From the NCBI GenBank assembly GCA_035610365.1, contig CM069432.1, positions 1,860,001 through 1,924,000 on the forward strand: DNA of 64,000 bases. The letters run 5' to 3'. This DNA comes from Aquatica leii. Taxonomy: Eukaryota; Arthropoda; Insecta; Coleoptera; Lampyridae. The number at the start of each line of letters is the position of its first letter. Within the stretch, counting starts at the first letter, position 1. Below, piece by piece: positions 43,745 through 56,299 of this stretch. The notes under the pieces were generated by a model. That model was not told the origin of the DNA. It saw nothing but the letters and a program-made list of their open reading frames with translations, and did no database searches. The translations under genes were made by a program, and so were the position numbers.

Positions 43745-46700
43745 AGCTTTTATAGATTTTATATTATAACAATAATCATAATAGAGTGATTCTCAAGTTT
43801 AAAGAAAATGCAAGGTTCATAACCTAAGTTTAACAAAACATTACTAATTTTGTTATTCCACACCCTTGAAGATTGTTTTAAAACGTAAATTGCTTTTTTA
43901 AGTAAACAAACTTTATTTTTATTTGTTTCATTAATAAAATATTCTCGCTGATTCATATAAATTGTTTCAGATATTTCTCCGTTAAGAAAGCTGAATCAAA
44001 ATCTATGTGATCAATCTCTAAATCAAATTTTACAGACAACGCAAACATTATTCTTATTGTACAATTACGTACCACTGGTGAAAAAGTTTCGTTGTAGTCA
44101 ACTCCGTACTCTTGAGTAAAGCCCTTGGTGATTAGTCGAGCTTTGTAACGTTTCCTGCTATTTGAACCATTCTTAAGACAAAATACACATCTAATGATTT
44201 TCTTATTGGGTGGACAGTCGGACAAAATCCAAACCTCATTTTTCATCAAAGAATCGTACTTTCTTTTCATAGCTTCTTACCAATGCACTTTATCACCTCT
44301 CGATAGAGCTTCTTGCACCGTCTTTGGATCGCTGTCATTCGGACTTTCATCTAGGCTAATAATACGTAATCCAGTGACTTTTTCTTTTTTGATACTCTTC
44401 CAGATCTTGTAACAGTTGCTTCTGTTTCTATTTGTTTTTCTTATTTTTCTTTTGAAACATTTTCTTTTTTAATTTGTTTATTTAAGTTTTCTGGCATTTC
44501 TTCAATTTCCTTTTTTTCAATTGGGTCATCTTTTTCAAATGTTAACTTAATTTGCTTTTCATTTTTGTCTTTGTTTTTTTTTTCTAAATTCTGGTTGACC
44601 GTTTCTTCTTTGTTTAGATCTACATAGACTACATTTACTTTTCTCTTCATTGTTTTTACAATGATTTATTTCTTGAAATGGTTGATTTATAAATTCGTTA
44701 AAAGTAACTGTTCGACTAATAATTACTTTATCTGTTTTTAGATCTAAAATTCTATATCCTTTGCTTGTTTCACTGTAACCGATCATTATTCCTTTTGTTG
44801 CTCTGTTTCTAATTGTGTTCGTTTTTCTGGATTAACATGGATAAATGCTTGACTTCCGAACGTAATCAAATGTGATAAATTAGGTTTCTTACCATGCCAC
44901 ATTTCATACGGTGTTTTATCTTTGCACTTTGTTGGCAATCGATTTGACAAGTAATTTGCATTAATTATTGCTTCACCCCAAAATTTGTATTGCAAATTTG
45001 CATCCAGCAGCATACATCGAGCAGACTCCACAAACGTTCTGAAATCCCATTTTGTTGAGGTCAGTAGGGTACACTTGATTGAAATTTAATTCCAAATTTC
45101 TTCAGTAATTTTTTCCGGTGTATTCCCCACCATTATCGCTTCTAAAAACTTTCGGGTATCGATTAAACTGATTTTTCATTTCAGTCAAAAATTCTTGTAA
45201 TTTCTCGTAAACCTCATTTTGTATTTAATAAATAAATTGTCGAATACCTTGAAAAATCATCAGTAAACGTCGCTAAGTATTTTTTCTTCCTTACTGTTGG
45301 TGTTTTCATAGGACCACAAACATCACTACGCATTATGTCGAGAACTTGTGTGACATTTAACACTACTTTAACACTTCCTTTCACACATGAGATACATTAA
45401 TTTATAACGTTGCATTCGTCAATTTTAATTCCATCTGCAAGATTTTTTGTAATCAATGTTTTTATTATTTCTGGATTTTTATGTCCTAAACGCATATGAC
45501 AAAGATGCATACAATTTGCAACTTTTTTACATGACATTTTTACTAAATTACATTTTTCACCTTCAGTTCTGTATAAACCATCTGTGTACTTTTTTACATA
45601 ACAGTAATTTTTATCAAAATTTACCGTATAACCAGCAGCAATAACTTTTGATACTGACAATAAGTTGTTCTGCAACTATGGAACATATAAAACATCAACT
45701 AACCTTAATTTTCTTTCTCTTTTATTTATCTTGTCTTTCAACAATATACATCTTCTTCCTTCAATTTTTATGTATTGTCTACCATTATTCTGCCAAAACA
45801 TTTTTTTTTTCAATTTTTTTAAAACTTGTCACATCATTACACATATGACTGGTGGCCCCCGAGTCAACAAACCATTTTTCTTTACTGCTATTTTATTGTT
45901 CAACAATAAAACGAAACTCCTCTTCGTTCTCTTCCTTTGAAATTTTTGCTTTATGAGTTTCTATGTTTTTTTTTCTTTATTCCTTTCCATATCTTTTTTC
46001 ATAAAATAGCAATCTCTCTTTAAATGACTTCTTCTGTGACAATAGTAATAACCACGTAAGTCTTTATTTATATTTTTCTTAAATTTATCCACTTTCATCG
46101 TTTCCTTCTGAATCATAATTTTTTCTAGTATACTCATCAATCAGCTTTCCTTTTACGTACTCTAATGTAAGCTCATCATCAGGACGCGCATCTAATGCAG
46201 TCACCAAAGTTGAATACACATCTGGTAAACCTCCGAGTAAAAGAGCAGCTACATGAAAGTCAGCTATGATTTCGCCTATTCCTCTTAATTTTTCTACCAA
46301 TTCAAGCACGGTTCTTATGTACCTTGGCATTGTTTTACCTTCCAGTCTTGACTGATAAAGTTTTCTTAATAAATAAAGTTTATTTGATAAGTTATTTCTT
46401 TCGTGCACTTTCTGAAGTTCGTCCCACATATCTTTTGCCGTTTTGCACTTACATATATGAACTATTTGATTGTCCTCCACACTTAACGAAATTGTAGCTT
46501 GTGCTTTCTCGTCTTTTCTTATCCATGCAACATCTGGAGTTTCAAACTTAGTTTCTTCAATTACTGACCAATGACCTTCTTTAATTAAAATTGTTTTAGC
46601 TCGAAATTTCCAATTTTGATAATTGTTATTATTCAATCTTGAAAACGTACACTTTGCACTTTCATTTTCCATTGTCCTTTACTTTTTATTTTACTTTACT

Positions 46701-46887
46701 TTAATGAAAAAATTTATTTTACGCGGCACCACTTTCTTTGTCACTTTACAATATTGCCTTATATTCGTACTATTGCATTACTTGACCAATAACCTGTTGG
46801 TTAGTACGTGAAAATGAAACTATATACGCCAATATAAACTGAAGAAAGTTTTTGTTTTCATATATTATTATTATTATTATAACAACA
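43745..46887 (-). mobile_element. Copia LTR retrotransposon, truncated in the reverse transcriptase
   Basis: On the minus strand: 5' LTR candidate 46887-46739 (149 bp, TGTTGTTATAA...AAGTGACA), a TGGTGCCGCG primer-site candidate at about 46726-46735, and a 195-residue gag (46672-46085) with NNYQNWKFRAKTILIKEGHW and AKDMWDELQKVHE. Then a CCHC-like knuckle near 46030-46060, protease WFVDSGATSHMC (about 45843-45885), GAG-pre-integrase (CMHLCHMRLGHKNPEIIKTL), integrase end (MESARCMLLDANLQYKFWGE, RLPTKCKDKTPYEMWHGKKP), and RT (KRYKARLITKGFTQEYGVDY, NETFSPVVRNCTIRIMFALS, then KKAIYVLKQSSRVWN). The sequence ends before YVDD at about 43745, where Penelope B begins. Gag is the only long intact frame. 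Confidence 0.88.
46085..46672 (-). CDS. Copia Gag, intact 195-codon frame
   Basis: Begins MENESAKCTFSRLNNNNYQN, the usual Copia Gag opening in which the protein binds and packages its RNA. It has the W..+..A...I LSV..N...I..C.TAKDMWD pattern of the UBN2-type domain, then a leucine-rich region (DFHVAALLLGGLPDVYSTLV) and an acidic end (DSEGNDESG). The start is 67 bases after the LTR end. It is open end to end, but the downstream pol frames are broken, so the element as a whole is defective. Confidence 0.75.
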   Translation of the reverse strand: MENESAKCTFSRLNNNNYQNWKFRAKTILIKEGHWSVIEETKFETPDVAWIRKDEKAQATISLSVEDNQIVHICKCKTAKDMWDELQKVHERNNLSNKLYLLRKLYQSRLEGKTMPRYIRTVLELVEKLRGIGEIIADFHVAALLLGGLPDVYSTLVTALDARPDDELTLEYVKGKLIDEYTRKNYDSEGNDESG

Positions 46888-46959
46888 CTTAATTCATTTT
46901 TTTAATCACTAGGTAAACATGATTTGTTCATAATAAATGGATTAGATATTAAAATACCA

Positions 46960-47510
46960 ACAAAAAGAACATATGGCTGACTGCAAACACAGCAGAGTTA
47001 CTAAATCAGCAGTGGCAGAACACGTGTGGAACCAAGGACACACGCTGAACTTTAACCAAACTAAAGTGTTGGCTAGAACTCCTTTCTACTTTCCCAGGCT
47101 AATCCGCGAAGCTGTGGAAATAGAAAAACATCCATGTAATATGAACTGAGAAGACGATTTAAGACTCAGCAAATCTTGGCTACCAGCATTATATCCTCTA
47201 AGACAAAGATCGACCTTCTTGGAAAGAACAGAAACACTTACTCCGAGTAATAACGAAGTCAGTAAAGCGGCAACGAAAAGATAAGGTCCGTTAATTACCC
47301 TAATCGCTATTGGTATAAATATCGTCATTTACACTTTTTCCTTCAGTGACATTTACCACTGTGAAGATGCAAGCTGCAATGTCTTGCGAAACGTCAGTTT
47401 GTTTGGGTTCACAACCGACACTACGGCAAAGGCCAAGTTCTACTTCTTGTTTTGGCTCTCAAGAAAAGACTAGGACCAAGCCTAACTCTGGGTGTTGTTA
47501 CATTCCAAAA
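46960..47510 (+). mobile_element. Penelope B-family 3' tail, opposite orientation
   Basis: The plus strand reads SAVAEHVWNQGHTLNFNQTK, RTPFYFPRLIREAVEIEK and DDLRLSKSWLPALYPLRQRS, the stretch that follows the endonuclease in Penelope B. The terminal region with the hammerhead-like core comes next. The 5' part is missing, as expected from truncated reverse transcription. It faces Penelope B across the Copia element, so the two could pair as an inverted repeat in a long transcript. Confidence 0.85.
47361..47392 (+). ncRNA. Hammerhead-like core in the inverted Penelope tail
   Basis: GTGAAGA (consensus CUGANGA, first base changed; 47361-47367), GCAAG/CTTGC helix II and GAAAC (47388-47392). The first-position change would likely reduce or abolish activity. 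Confidence 0.5.
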
Positions 47511-49985
47511 TTAACACAAAGTCACTGCCTGCAATGTAGTAACATAAACGGGGGTTGTGCCACTAGCTCAATGGAGACGGGGTGGGTTTTATTTAAAAGT
47601 TTCGTGATCGAAATGGATTGACTTGTCGAAAACACAAAATCGATAAATAATAATGTCGAAATCAAAGGGCGCCAGGAAGGAGTAAAGCTTAATGGACTAA
47701 TGACCCTTGCCAACCATAAGTCCGCTTCTGTAGTATGCACCCCCAACGGACTTACCTTAGAGGGTGCATTAGCTAAAATCTAAAATAAACTAATAAAGTT
47801 ACACACGCGGAGGCCGACGGAATTAAAAGCTCTTTACAATTTAATAATTTAACATTTATTTGAACAAAATAAAACAAAATGAATCAAATAATAAAATAAA
47901 ATAATTGAATTGAAATTGACAAAATTAATCACACAAAACAGTAGCAAAATAATAGAAAAATTACGTGAATGCACGTTTGATCAAAACAAATTTACAGTTA
48001 ATGGAATAAAATACACAAACAAAATTATAAAATACACAATACAGAATTTTAAAGAAATAAACAGCACAAATTAATCAATCTTAAAACATCTATGATCACG
48101 GCCGTGTGTGTCGATATAACTTAAAAACAAAATGAAAAATACTTATAAAACTAACATATAAATATAAAATTTGAATCGATAATTCGGTCCCGTTTAATAA
48201 ATTTTAAACTTGGAATAAAACAGTACCGTAAAATACGGTCATTAATTAGTTACATTAACGATAACTTCGAAACACTTGTAATTTTTAATTGAAAATTCAA
48301 AGCTTTTAACACTTGATCGCGTAAACGTAAATTTCACATATCAATAGATGGTGCAAAATAAATACCTTGATTTACTCGAAGACGGGCTTTTGGTTAGCGT
48401 AGGCCAGCAGAACGTCCAGGACCTCGATAGGGTACCAAATCCAGATGAATAAATTTACCAACGGAAGAATTATTATTGATCCGCCTCCAAGGCGAAAGAT
48501 ATGAGATTGCGAAACAAACTCACGCACAAAATTCACTTAACGAAACATGCGATATTAATTAGGAAAACAGTGATCTCCATGAACCGTAATTACGAAAAAG
48601 GAAAGTTTTATTTTCCACTAAAGCATCACTGTACCATTTTCACTTACTTCCGCGGTAACTACTATAAAAGGTGAATTACCACCTGCGTTAACTACATTCT
48701 GACGTCTGCCAATCAACTAACTCCCGACCTCCTCATTTTCCAAACACACGTCTATATATCAACTTTCGTCGACTGCCCTTTCCACAAAGGCTGCGTTCGA
48801 AACCTCAACCACCAAAATACTCTCGCGAAGAAGTGCAATAAAGAGGCAAACAGTACTTATTACGTCATATTTATATAATTAGGACACAGCGTTTCGCTTG
48901 TACGTGAAACTGTCAATTTGACAAAATATTATATTACAAGAATTTAAACTGCCTAATAAATTAAGATAACGACTTAATTTTTTCCACGTAATCTAAACGT
49001 TTGACATAAAGAAATTCAAGTACGAATGTACTCGAACAAAGAACTCCTAAACCAACTTAAAATAAACAAACGGCGAAAATAGATTTAATTACGATTATAT
49101 CTCAGAAGGAAAACATAACTCACAACTGGAATTTTTCAACAATCCAAGTGAAACATTCAATAAGCAAAATCGCGAAATCAGATGGTTTACAGCGTAACAA
49201 AATACAAAACTTTATCAACAATTTACATTGTAACTCTGAATTAAAAATCGTAAAATAACTTATTAAACTCAATCCAAAAGTACATTAAAACAACTTCAAA
49301 ATACATTAAATGAAAAAAAACGTCAATCCAAATACTGTGTCCGTTACCAAACATTACTCAATCAACCAATCGATTTTAAACGATGGTTACAGTGTTCAAC
49401 TACGACACGGTCTAAGCAGAAAGTCGCTTATAATTAAAAAGTAACCAACTTCTGTTTTTTGCAAAAAAGCATTAGTAATTAATATTTTTTTAATCCAAAT
49501 GATTTTTTTCGCTCCTTTCTACCATCATCTTAAAACGTTAAAATACTGTTTCATCAATACGTGGTCGAAGTTAGACGTGAATTAAACCGTTGGCGATAAA
49601 ACACCTGTATACAGGCTCTATTCCAACATAATTAAAAAAATTTTAATACAAACTTTTTCGAAAATAGTGGAAACAAGCAGTTAATAAATCAAAAGTGAAT
49701 AATTAAGTAAAAAAGGGTTTTACAGTGAATAAATATAACAGTTCCAACAAAATAAGACAGTGCATAATCACAACATACGCGAAGGCAACGGATAACTTAA
49801 GGTTAGTGACGCAAACACTATAATTTAATAAAATATTTCATTAAAATACGTTACCAATTAAATTAAAAGAACAATAACCGACATCTATAGAAATACGTAA
49901 TTTAACATCTCATTGTAAATATACAACAGCAGAGTTAGTAAAAATACAAACTACTACAAATTTGTTTATATAAAAACCTAAAACA
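47511..49985. other. Unclassified AT-rich sequence, possibly TE-derived
   Basis: No coding frame is recognised. ATGCACCC (47735-47742) and GGGTGCAT (47762-47769) form an inverted repeat. Around 48395-48440 and 48650-48760 composition rises, and a TATA-like ACTATAAAAGGTG sits at about 48660-48672, which could be an LTR or promoter, without further support. The end of the region may be the 5' untranslated part of the LINE at 50000. Confidence 0.4.
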
Positions 49986-49999
49986 CAACTAATATAGAA

Positions 50000-52900
50000 A
50001 TGAATATGGAAAGAATTGAAGAAATGTTCGCATCTATAAACAATAACACGAAGCAAACAAACGAAAAACTGAACAAGTAAATACAAGAATTAAACCAAGT
50101 TAAAGAGGAAAACACAAAACTTACAAAAAAAGTGGCCGAGCAAAACGAAAGAATAGAAATGTTGGAAAGAGAAATAAGAGGAAAAAAGGTAATATCAAAG
50201 AGGATATAAACGAGTGTGAAGAAGTAACTAGAGAAAAGGTTTGTATAGTAATTGACAAGATAGGAATTAGCCTAGATAAAAAGATGGAGATCGACGAAGC
50301 AAAAAGACTAGGAAAACCTACCAAAGGAAAAACACGACCAATAAAGACGAGTACAAAAAAAAGATTTTAGGCAGCGCAAAAAATTTAAAAGGATCAGATA
50401 TTTGAATAGACGAAGACTACACAAAAAAGGTGCAAGAAGAAAGAAAAAAATTAATACCACTACTAAAAGAAGCTAGAGAAAAAGGACAATCATATTTAAT
50501 CTACGACAAACTAAAGATTTACAATAAGGCAGGCACATCCTACGAATCACAACAGGAAAACCAAGAAACAAACACATGGAGTCAAAACACAAATTACAAG
50601 AGAACAGTAACAGAAAGGTCCCCGGAAGGTCAAAACTTTAAAGAACAAATAAGAAAAATAACACGCACGGCTTGGAAAAAAAGCTAAATACAGAAAATAT
50701 GAAAACTGGACGGTCCAATGAGACAACGAACAAGGCAACGAATAAGGTAGAGATAAGGAATGGATGGAAAATAGGAACTTGAAACATAAGAGGTTTAGCA
50801 GGAAAAATTTACGAATTGGACGAAGAATTTAACAAAGCAAAACTACAAATTTACTAGTATACGCGGGAGTCGAACACAACCAGAGAGCAAGAGAGAAGTA
50901 ATGAGCAGAAAAGAAAAATTGATTATTGACTACGTAATAATAAATAAACAATATAGAAAAGATATAAAAGACACAAGAGTAAGAAGAGGCGCCGAAATAT
51001 ATACTGATCACTACCTGGTAGTATCAAAAACGAGGATAGCAACGGAAACTAAGGAAAACAAAAAGTGCACAAAAATAACTTCACAAACGAAGATAAAAAT
51101 AAAAACATACAAACTGCAAGAAGATGAAGTAGCAAATAAATATACTGCAAAAATAGAAAAAGAAATGAGAAACATAAAAATAAATGTAAGAAAGTACAAT
51201 ATAAAAGAACTATGGATAAACATTAAAGAAGCAATACTGAACACAGCTAAAATAACATGTGGAGAGACAAACGATAACAAAAATCTAAAAAAAAACGCAT
51301 TGGTGGAATACAGAGATAAACGAAGAAGTAAAATTAAAGAAAATAAAATGGGACAAATATCTAAGAAACAAAAACAATGAAAACTATAAGCAATACAAAG
51401 CTCAGAGATTATGAGTTAAAGAATCGGTAAAAACCGCAAAACAAAAAGCATGGAAAGAATTCGGCAGAAAGATGGAAAAAGATAGTGCGGGTAAACAAAA
51501 ACTGTTCTATAAAATATTAAAAACGTTAAGGAAAGGTAAAGAAGATAAATGGCAACACATCAACTCGAAGGAAAGGAAAACGTTAACTCAAAATGAAGAT
51601 ATAATGCGGCGATGGAAAGAATACTTCGAGCAATTATTAAATGTAGAAATAACAGACACACTACATAATGTGGAAAAATATAGTGAACAAGGAGAAGAAG
51701 AAGACAATGAACAAGAAAAAGAAGAAGCATTTAGAACAGAAGAAGTAAGAGAAGCTATAAATAAACTCAAAAGAGGCAAAGCGCCGGGACATGAATGTAC
51801 AAGTGCAGAAATGCTAAAATTGCTAGGAAATAACGGAATAGAAGTACTAACAATATTGATCAATAACATTGCAGAACAAAGCAGGGTTCTTAAAGAGTGG
51901 GAAATCGGTATAATATTACCCATACATAAGTCGGGAAATAAAAAAAAATGTAAAAATTATAGAGGGATAACGCTACTGAGTAAAGCATACAAAGTATACG
52001 AGAGACTGCTAGACGACAAACTAAAGGCTAAAACAGAAACTCAAATGCAAGAATCACAAAGTGGCTTCAGAAAAGGTAGAGGAATACAAGACCACATATT
52101 TACCATAAAACAATTAATAGTAAAATACCACGGAGAAGACATATATACAACGTTTATTGACCTCGAAAAAGCTTTTGATAGTATACCGAGAAGAATCATC
52201 TGGGATAGCCTTAAGAAAAGAGGAATTGGGAAAAGATTAAGAAAGAACATAGCCAGCTTGTACAAAAACACGTGGAACCAGATTAGAACAAACAACTTGG
52301 AGGCAGAAAAATTTGCGACGAAAGAGGGAGTGAGACAGGGTGGAGTCCTAAGTCCAATACTATTGAACATTGTACTAGATGACGTAATAAAAGAAGTTAA
52401 GGATCAGGTTAAGTGGGCTACAGATATATGGAACCACTTTATATAACAGAGTGTGCGTTCGCAGACGACTTGATGATTTGTGCTAAAAACGCGGAAGATC
52501 TACAAGACAACTTGCAGCTATGGAACAGTGCACCACAAAAACGCAACCTTAAAATAAACATAGATAAGACTAAGGTAATGATATTAGGAAGGAACAACAC
52601 AAAAGCGAAAGTACAACTTAACAATAAAGAGATTGAACAAACAGACAGCTTTACATATTTGGGCGTTACAATACAAAATGATGGAAAAAACGAAGGCGAA
52701 ATAAATAATAGAATTGAAAGTGTCAATAAAGTGTATTATGCACTAAGTGATGTATTTATTAAAAAAAAAGAAGTAAGCAGTAGAACAAAATTAACAGTAT
52801 ACAACACCATTTATAAACCAATATTGACATTCGGTTGTGAAAGCTGGACGCTCACAAAAAAGCAAGAAAGCAAGATACAAGCATGCGAAATGAAATACTT

Positions 52901-53216
52901 AAGAGGAATCATGGGAGTAACAAAAATAGATAGAGTAAGAAATGAAGAAATACGTACAACACTAAAGGTAGGATCCATAAAGAACACTATAGAAAAACAA
53001 CAGCTGAGATGGTTCGGACACTTCAACAGAATGGGAAACAATAGACAAACCAAAGTTATCGCGGAAACTAAATCAAGCATGAAAAGACCAAGAGGAAGAC
53101 CAAAGAGGAGGTGGGACGAGGAAATAGCAGAAATTCTGAAAAAGTACAATAAAAGCTGGCAAGAGGCGAAAACACTGACACAAGACAAAAAAAATGGTCA
53201 AAGTTTGTACGCATAG
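50000..53216 (+). mobile_element. RTE-clade LINE with coiled-coil ORF1, damaged
   Basis: ORF1 (50000-50690) begins with MNMERIEEMFASINNNTKQT, a coiled coil. It continues in other frames with CIVIDKIGISLDKKMEIDEA, KRLGKPTKGKTRPI and LIPLLKEAREKGQSYLIYDK, an RNA-binding ORF1p style. ORF2 starts near 50760 with the endonuclease opening (NIRGLAGKIYELDEEFNKAK). It jumps to the endonuclease end, KLIIDYVIINKQYRKD and GAEIYTDHYLVVSKTRI, so the catalytic middle is deleted. RT follows (51472-52446), then the thumb and C-terminal part (52413-53216). The LRWFGHFNRM and RPRGRPKRRWDEEIAEILKK end is typical of insect RTE-type endonuclease-reverse transcriptases. No poly(A) or simple tail is clear. Confidence 0.85.
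51472..53216 (+). pseudogene. RTE reverse transcriptase, two frames with a frameshift at the active site
   Basis: First frame (51472-52446): REAINKLKRGKAPGHECTSA, IGIILPIHKSGNKKKCKNYR, GITLLSKAYKVYERLLDDKL, ESQSGFRKGRGIQDHIFTIK, TTFIDLEKAFDSIPR (first Asp) and GVRQGGVLSPILLNIVLDDV. At 52413-52446 the frame shifts. The second frame supplies CAFADDLMICAKNAEDL, the ADD catalytic pair, then SFTYLGVTIQNDGKNEGEIN, TKLTVYNTIYKPILTFGCES and WTLTKKQESKIQACEMKYLR. All catalytic residues are present, and one indel near 52420 separates them. Confidence 0.85.
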
Positions 53217-55180
53217 AATAATTAGACAGTAAGGAAAAAGATAAACTAACGTGTGTGAAGTGTATTAATTTGGGTAAAATATATGAATATTAGCAATGGT
53301 AAGAGTGGTAGAAAGAAAACATGTAGTGAGGTGCAAATGAAGTAAGACGAATAATAACATATACAGAAAAGTTGTTTATTTAGAATAAGTAAGTTTAATT
53401 TTTATACTCTACACCGAAAGGTAAATGGGGTTATGATTATATATATATCAATTTCTCTAAAATAAGGAAAACCAAGTTACCTAGTTTTACATTCATTTTA
53501 CTAACATGGACTTTTTATAAATTATAGTGAACGAACATCAACAAATGTGTTTTTTAATTTGATGTAATTTTTGTTAATGATTCACGCAATTTAAGTTTAG
53601 TTTAGAATTGAATAATCGTCACGACCAGTAAAGGCATCCCAGAAGTTACTGTAAAAGATTAAATGTATAGTTCGAATAAATTTGTAAAAAAATCGTAATT
53701 AATATATAAACAAATCTGCGTTACAAAAACAAATTATTTGATAAGAAACCGTAACAGCAATAAATTCAAAAATTATTTCATTTTATATAAATTATTCATC
53801 GTTGAAAAGTGTTTATGTTTGTTTAAAGTTACAGCAGCAAAGCAACACTTATCCTTTAAAAGTCGTATCGTAGCACAAATCTCTAGAACGATGAATTATA
53901 AAAAAGTTACGATCTCTATGGGATCTATACAAAGTTTCAGAATAATACGAGAAGAAGATTATGCAAATCTGATGATTTTTATTCTTATAATGTTCAATAG
54001 TTTTTCGTGTTATAATAAAATTTTCCTAATTTAAAATTTAAATTTCACTAAAGAATAGCGACTAAAACATTACAGTTTTAAATTAAAAAAAAGTTTTTAT
54101 GTTTTATTAGCGTGAGGTTTAAATGTTTTAGAATTTTGTTTTTACGATCCATATAAAATTAGATATAAAAAAAAATTTTTTTTAATCATCGCAAATAAGT
54201 ACAGAAATAGTGCTTAGTCAGTAAAATGTGTCAAACTAGAAAACATAGATATATGATAAAATTCTGAATATAAAAGTAAAGCGTTAGAAATGTTACTAAA
54301 TGAGTTGGACAAATCCTCCAAAACCACAAAATTGTAGTAGTGCACGAGGGAACTAAACGCTCGGACACAACATGTAATGTCAGTATACACGGTATAATAC
54401 ACGTAGACGATGTTCTGTCATTGATTATATATTAACAAACCAACAATTTATGTCTAATCAAATAAATTATGTATGAACACTGAACTCGGCTAATGCAATG
54501 TGGAAAGTGATCACAACCAATTGCTATGCAGAATTAGAATAAAATGCAATATTCAGAAATGAGTACTAGCAAACTACATTGCAAATTAAACATCGAAGCT
54601 ATGTAATATAACATTTCATGATAAACACAAGGTAATTAGCGAAGGATAAACAATTAAAAAGCAACATCCTATTAGCAATTTAGTTAGAAAACACAAAAAA
54701 AGTCTATTGAAACGTCTCCAAGTCTCGAGATCATTTAAAGCGACTTCCGAAAGAAACAGAAGTGTTAAGAAGAATTTGTCGGTTGCTACGTGCAACAATT
54801 TTAAAATGCACTAGCCTGTATATTGGTTGTATTGAAATTAGATTTCTTTTGACTTCATTTTCTGTCAAGACATTAAACCGGCAACTACCTAAAAAGGCTT
54901 GTGATGTTTAAAATTTTAAGTTTCCAACAATATCCACGTTAATGGAAATGAAATTATAATTTTATTACGCATTTATAGTAGCTTATTCATCGCAAAGTAA
55001 GCTTTTCCTATCCGTTTTTAGAATTCTTTGGTAATTTCCTTCTTAATTTGATAGCACGTACCGCCACGTTCTGGCTGTATGTTTCGATGCATTATCGATC
55101 AACAAATACCTTCATGGAACGAGTATAACTCTGGAAAGCCTACGTTAAAACTAAAAACAAAGACAAGAACTTTTCTTCGA
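53217..55180. other. AT-rich non-coding region
   Basis: The left 200 bp is presumably the LINE 3' untranslated region. No gene, RNA or repeat is recognised in the rest. The open stretches here have no family resemblance. Confidence 0.45.
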
Positions 55181-55877
55181 GATTCTACTCATGCGCCAAG
55201 CAACTGCGAAACCAACTTTCACTTAATGTGTGCAACAGCATTCGATAATCGTGTTCTTATGTGTGCTTTCTTTTAGTATTAATTAACAATTTTGTAGATT
55301 TGTGCTTTCGTGAGTTGACACGATTTGCTACTCAAATTTATTACAGCCTGACTCAACGAGGAAAACGTTTTCTTCGAGCAAGTAGGTACTGGATTGCGGG
55401 TTAGTCTTATTTAATTACAGTTGTGTCAGAAAGGTTTCTCACGACATTTTGCTAGTTTTAACTTACGTAATTACAATAATTGTTTCCATTCATTAATTAT
55501 TTTGTGTGTATTGCATGCTGTGTACAAACGATATTTGTCAAGTAATTTTCTTGGCTATCGACATCGTGTAAACTTATGTATTGTGTTGCCAATACTTCCT
55601 GCATTTATAGATGGAGAATTTCTGAGACTCAATAATCTACGTTATTAAATTAAATATCCTATACATACATATCTTTCTTTTTGTTGGTTACACAAACACC
55701 AGTGTAACAAGGATTACGAACCTAAAATTCGTTACAAGCTTGGACCTTCTGTCCTGATCGAAACAGGTGTTTAAAAGATCTGGCGCCCTTTAACTCTTAT
55801 TTATTTGAACCTCCTCTATCTCCGACTGTACGAGTTGGCCGTGCAAGGTTTGTAAGACCTCTTAGCTTGTAACAAAC
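55181..55877 (+). repeat. 5' LTR of the deleted Gypsy
   Basis: Runs from GATTCTACTCATGCG to CTTGTAACA. Against the 3' LTR it has an extra block near 55545-55660 and lacks an 8-bp TCATTGTG near 55312. The true left end may lie further left, because the copy at 7695 starts about 500 bp earlier relative to the shared landmarks. Confidence 0.75.
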
Positions 55878-55879
55878 TT

Positions 55880-55897
55880 TGGCGCCCAAGGTGGGGC
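55880..55897 (+). promoter_or_regulatory. tRNA primer-binding site
   Basis: TGGCGCCCAAGGTGGGGC lies two bases after the LTR end. It differs by one base from TGGCGCCCAACGTGGGGC, which I recall as a lysine-tRNA-type site. It anchors the LTR boundary and orientation. Confidence 0.8.
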
Positions 55898-56299
55898 TCG
55901 ATTTTGTGTGTGTGATTGTAATTTCTTCGAGTTTTTATTTCTTTGTCTTTAGTGGATTCGATTTGCTTGAAGTTTTTCTTGGCCTCTTTGGGTATTGTGC
56001 AAGACTTGAAGTCGGAGTTACTTCCTTAACTTTTACTTTTTTGATTTTAGTGCTTCGGTTTGACTTTATATTAGTCATTTGCTTACTTTTCTTTTGGTTG
56101 TATTTCTGGTCAAACACGTGTCGTTGGACTTTGCTTTAATTTTTGGAGTAACTCCACTACGTCGATTAACCTTTTTTCGCTTACTAGATTACTTATTAGT
56201 GATACTACTTGTACTGTTAGTTTTAGTCAGTCATGTATTAGTAAATTTCTGCTTTGGTTTATTGCTTTGCTTAGTTTCTTGTTTTAGGTTTTTTTGTGA

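Noticed and set aside
53738-54034. A 98-codon frame (MIRNRNSNKFKN...)
   Set aside because: AT-driven Asn/Lys/Ile/Phe composition, no recognisable domain, and no splice or neighbouring support.
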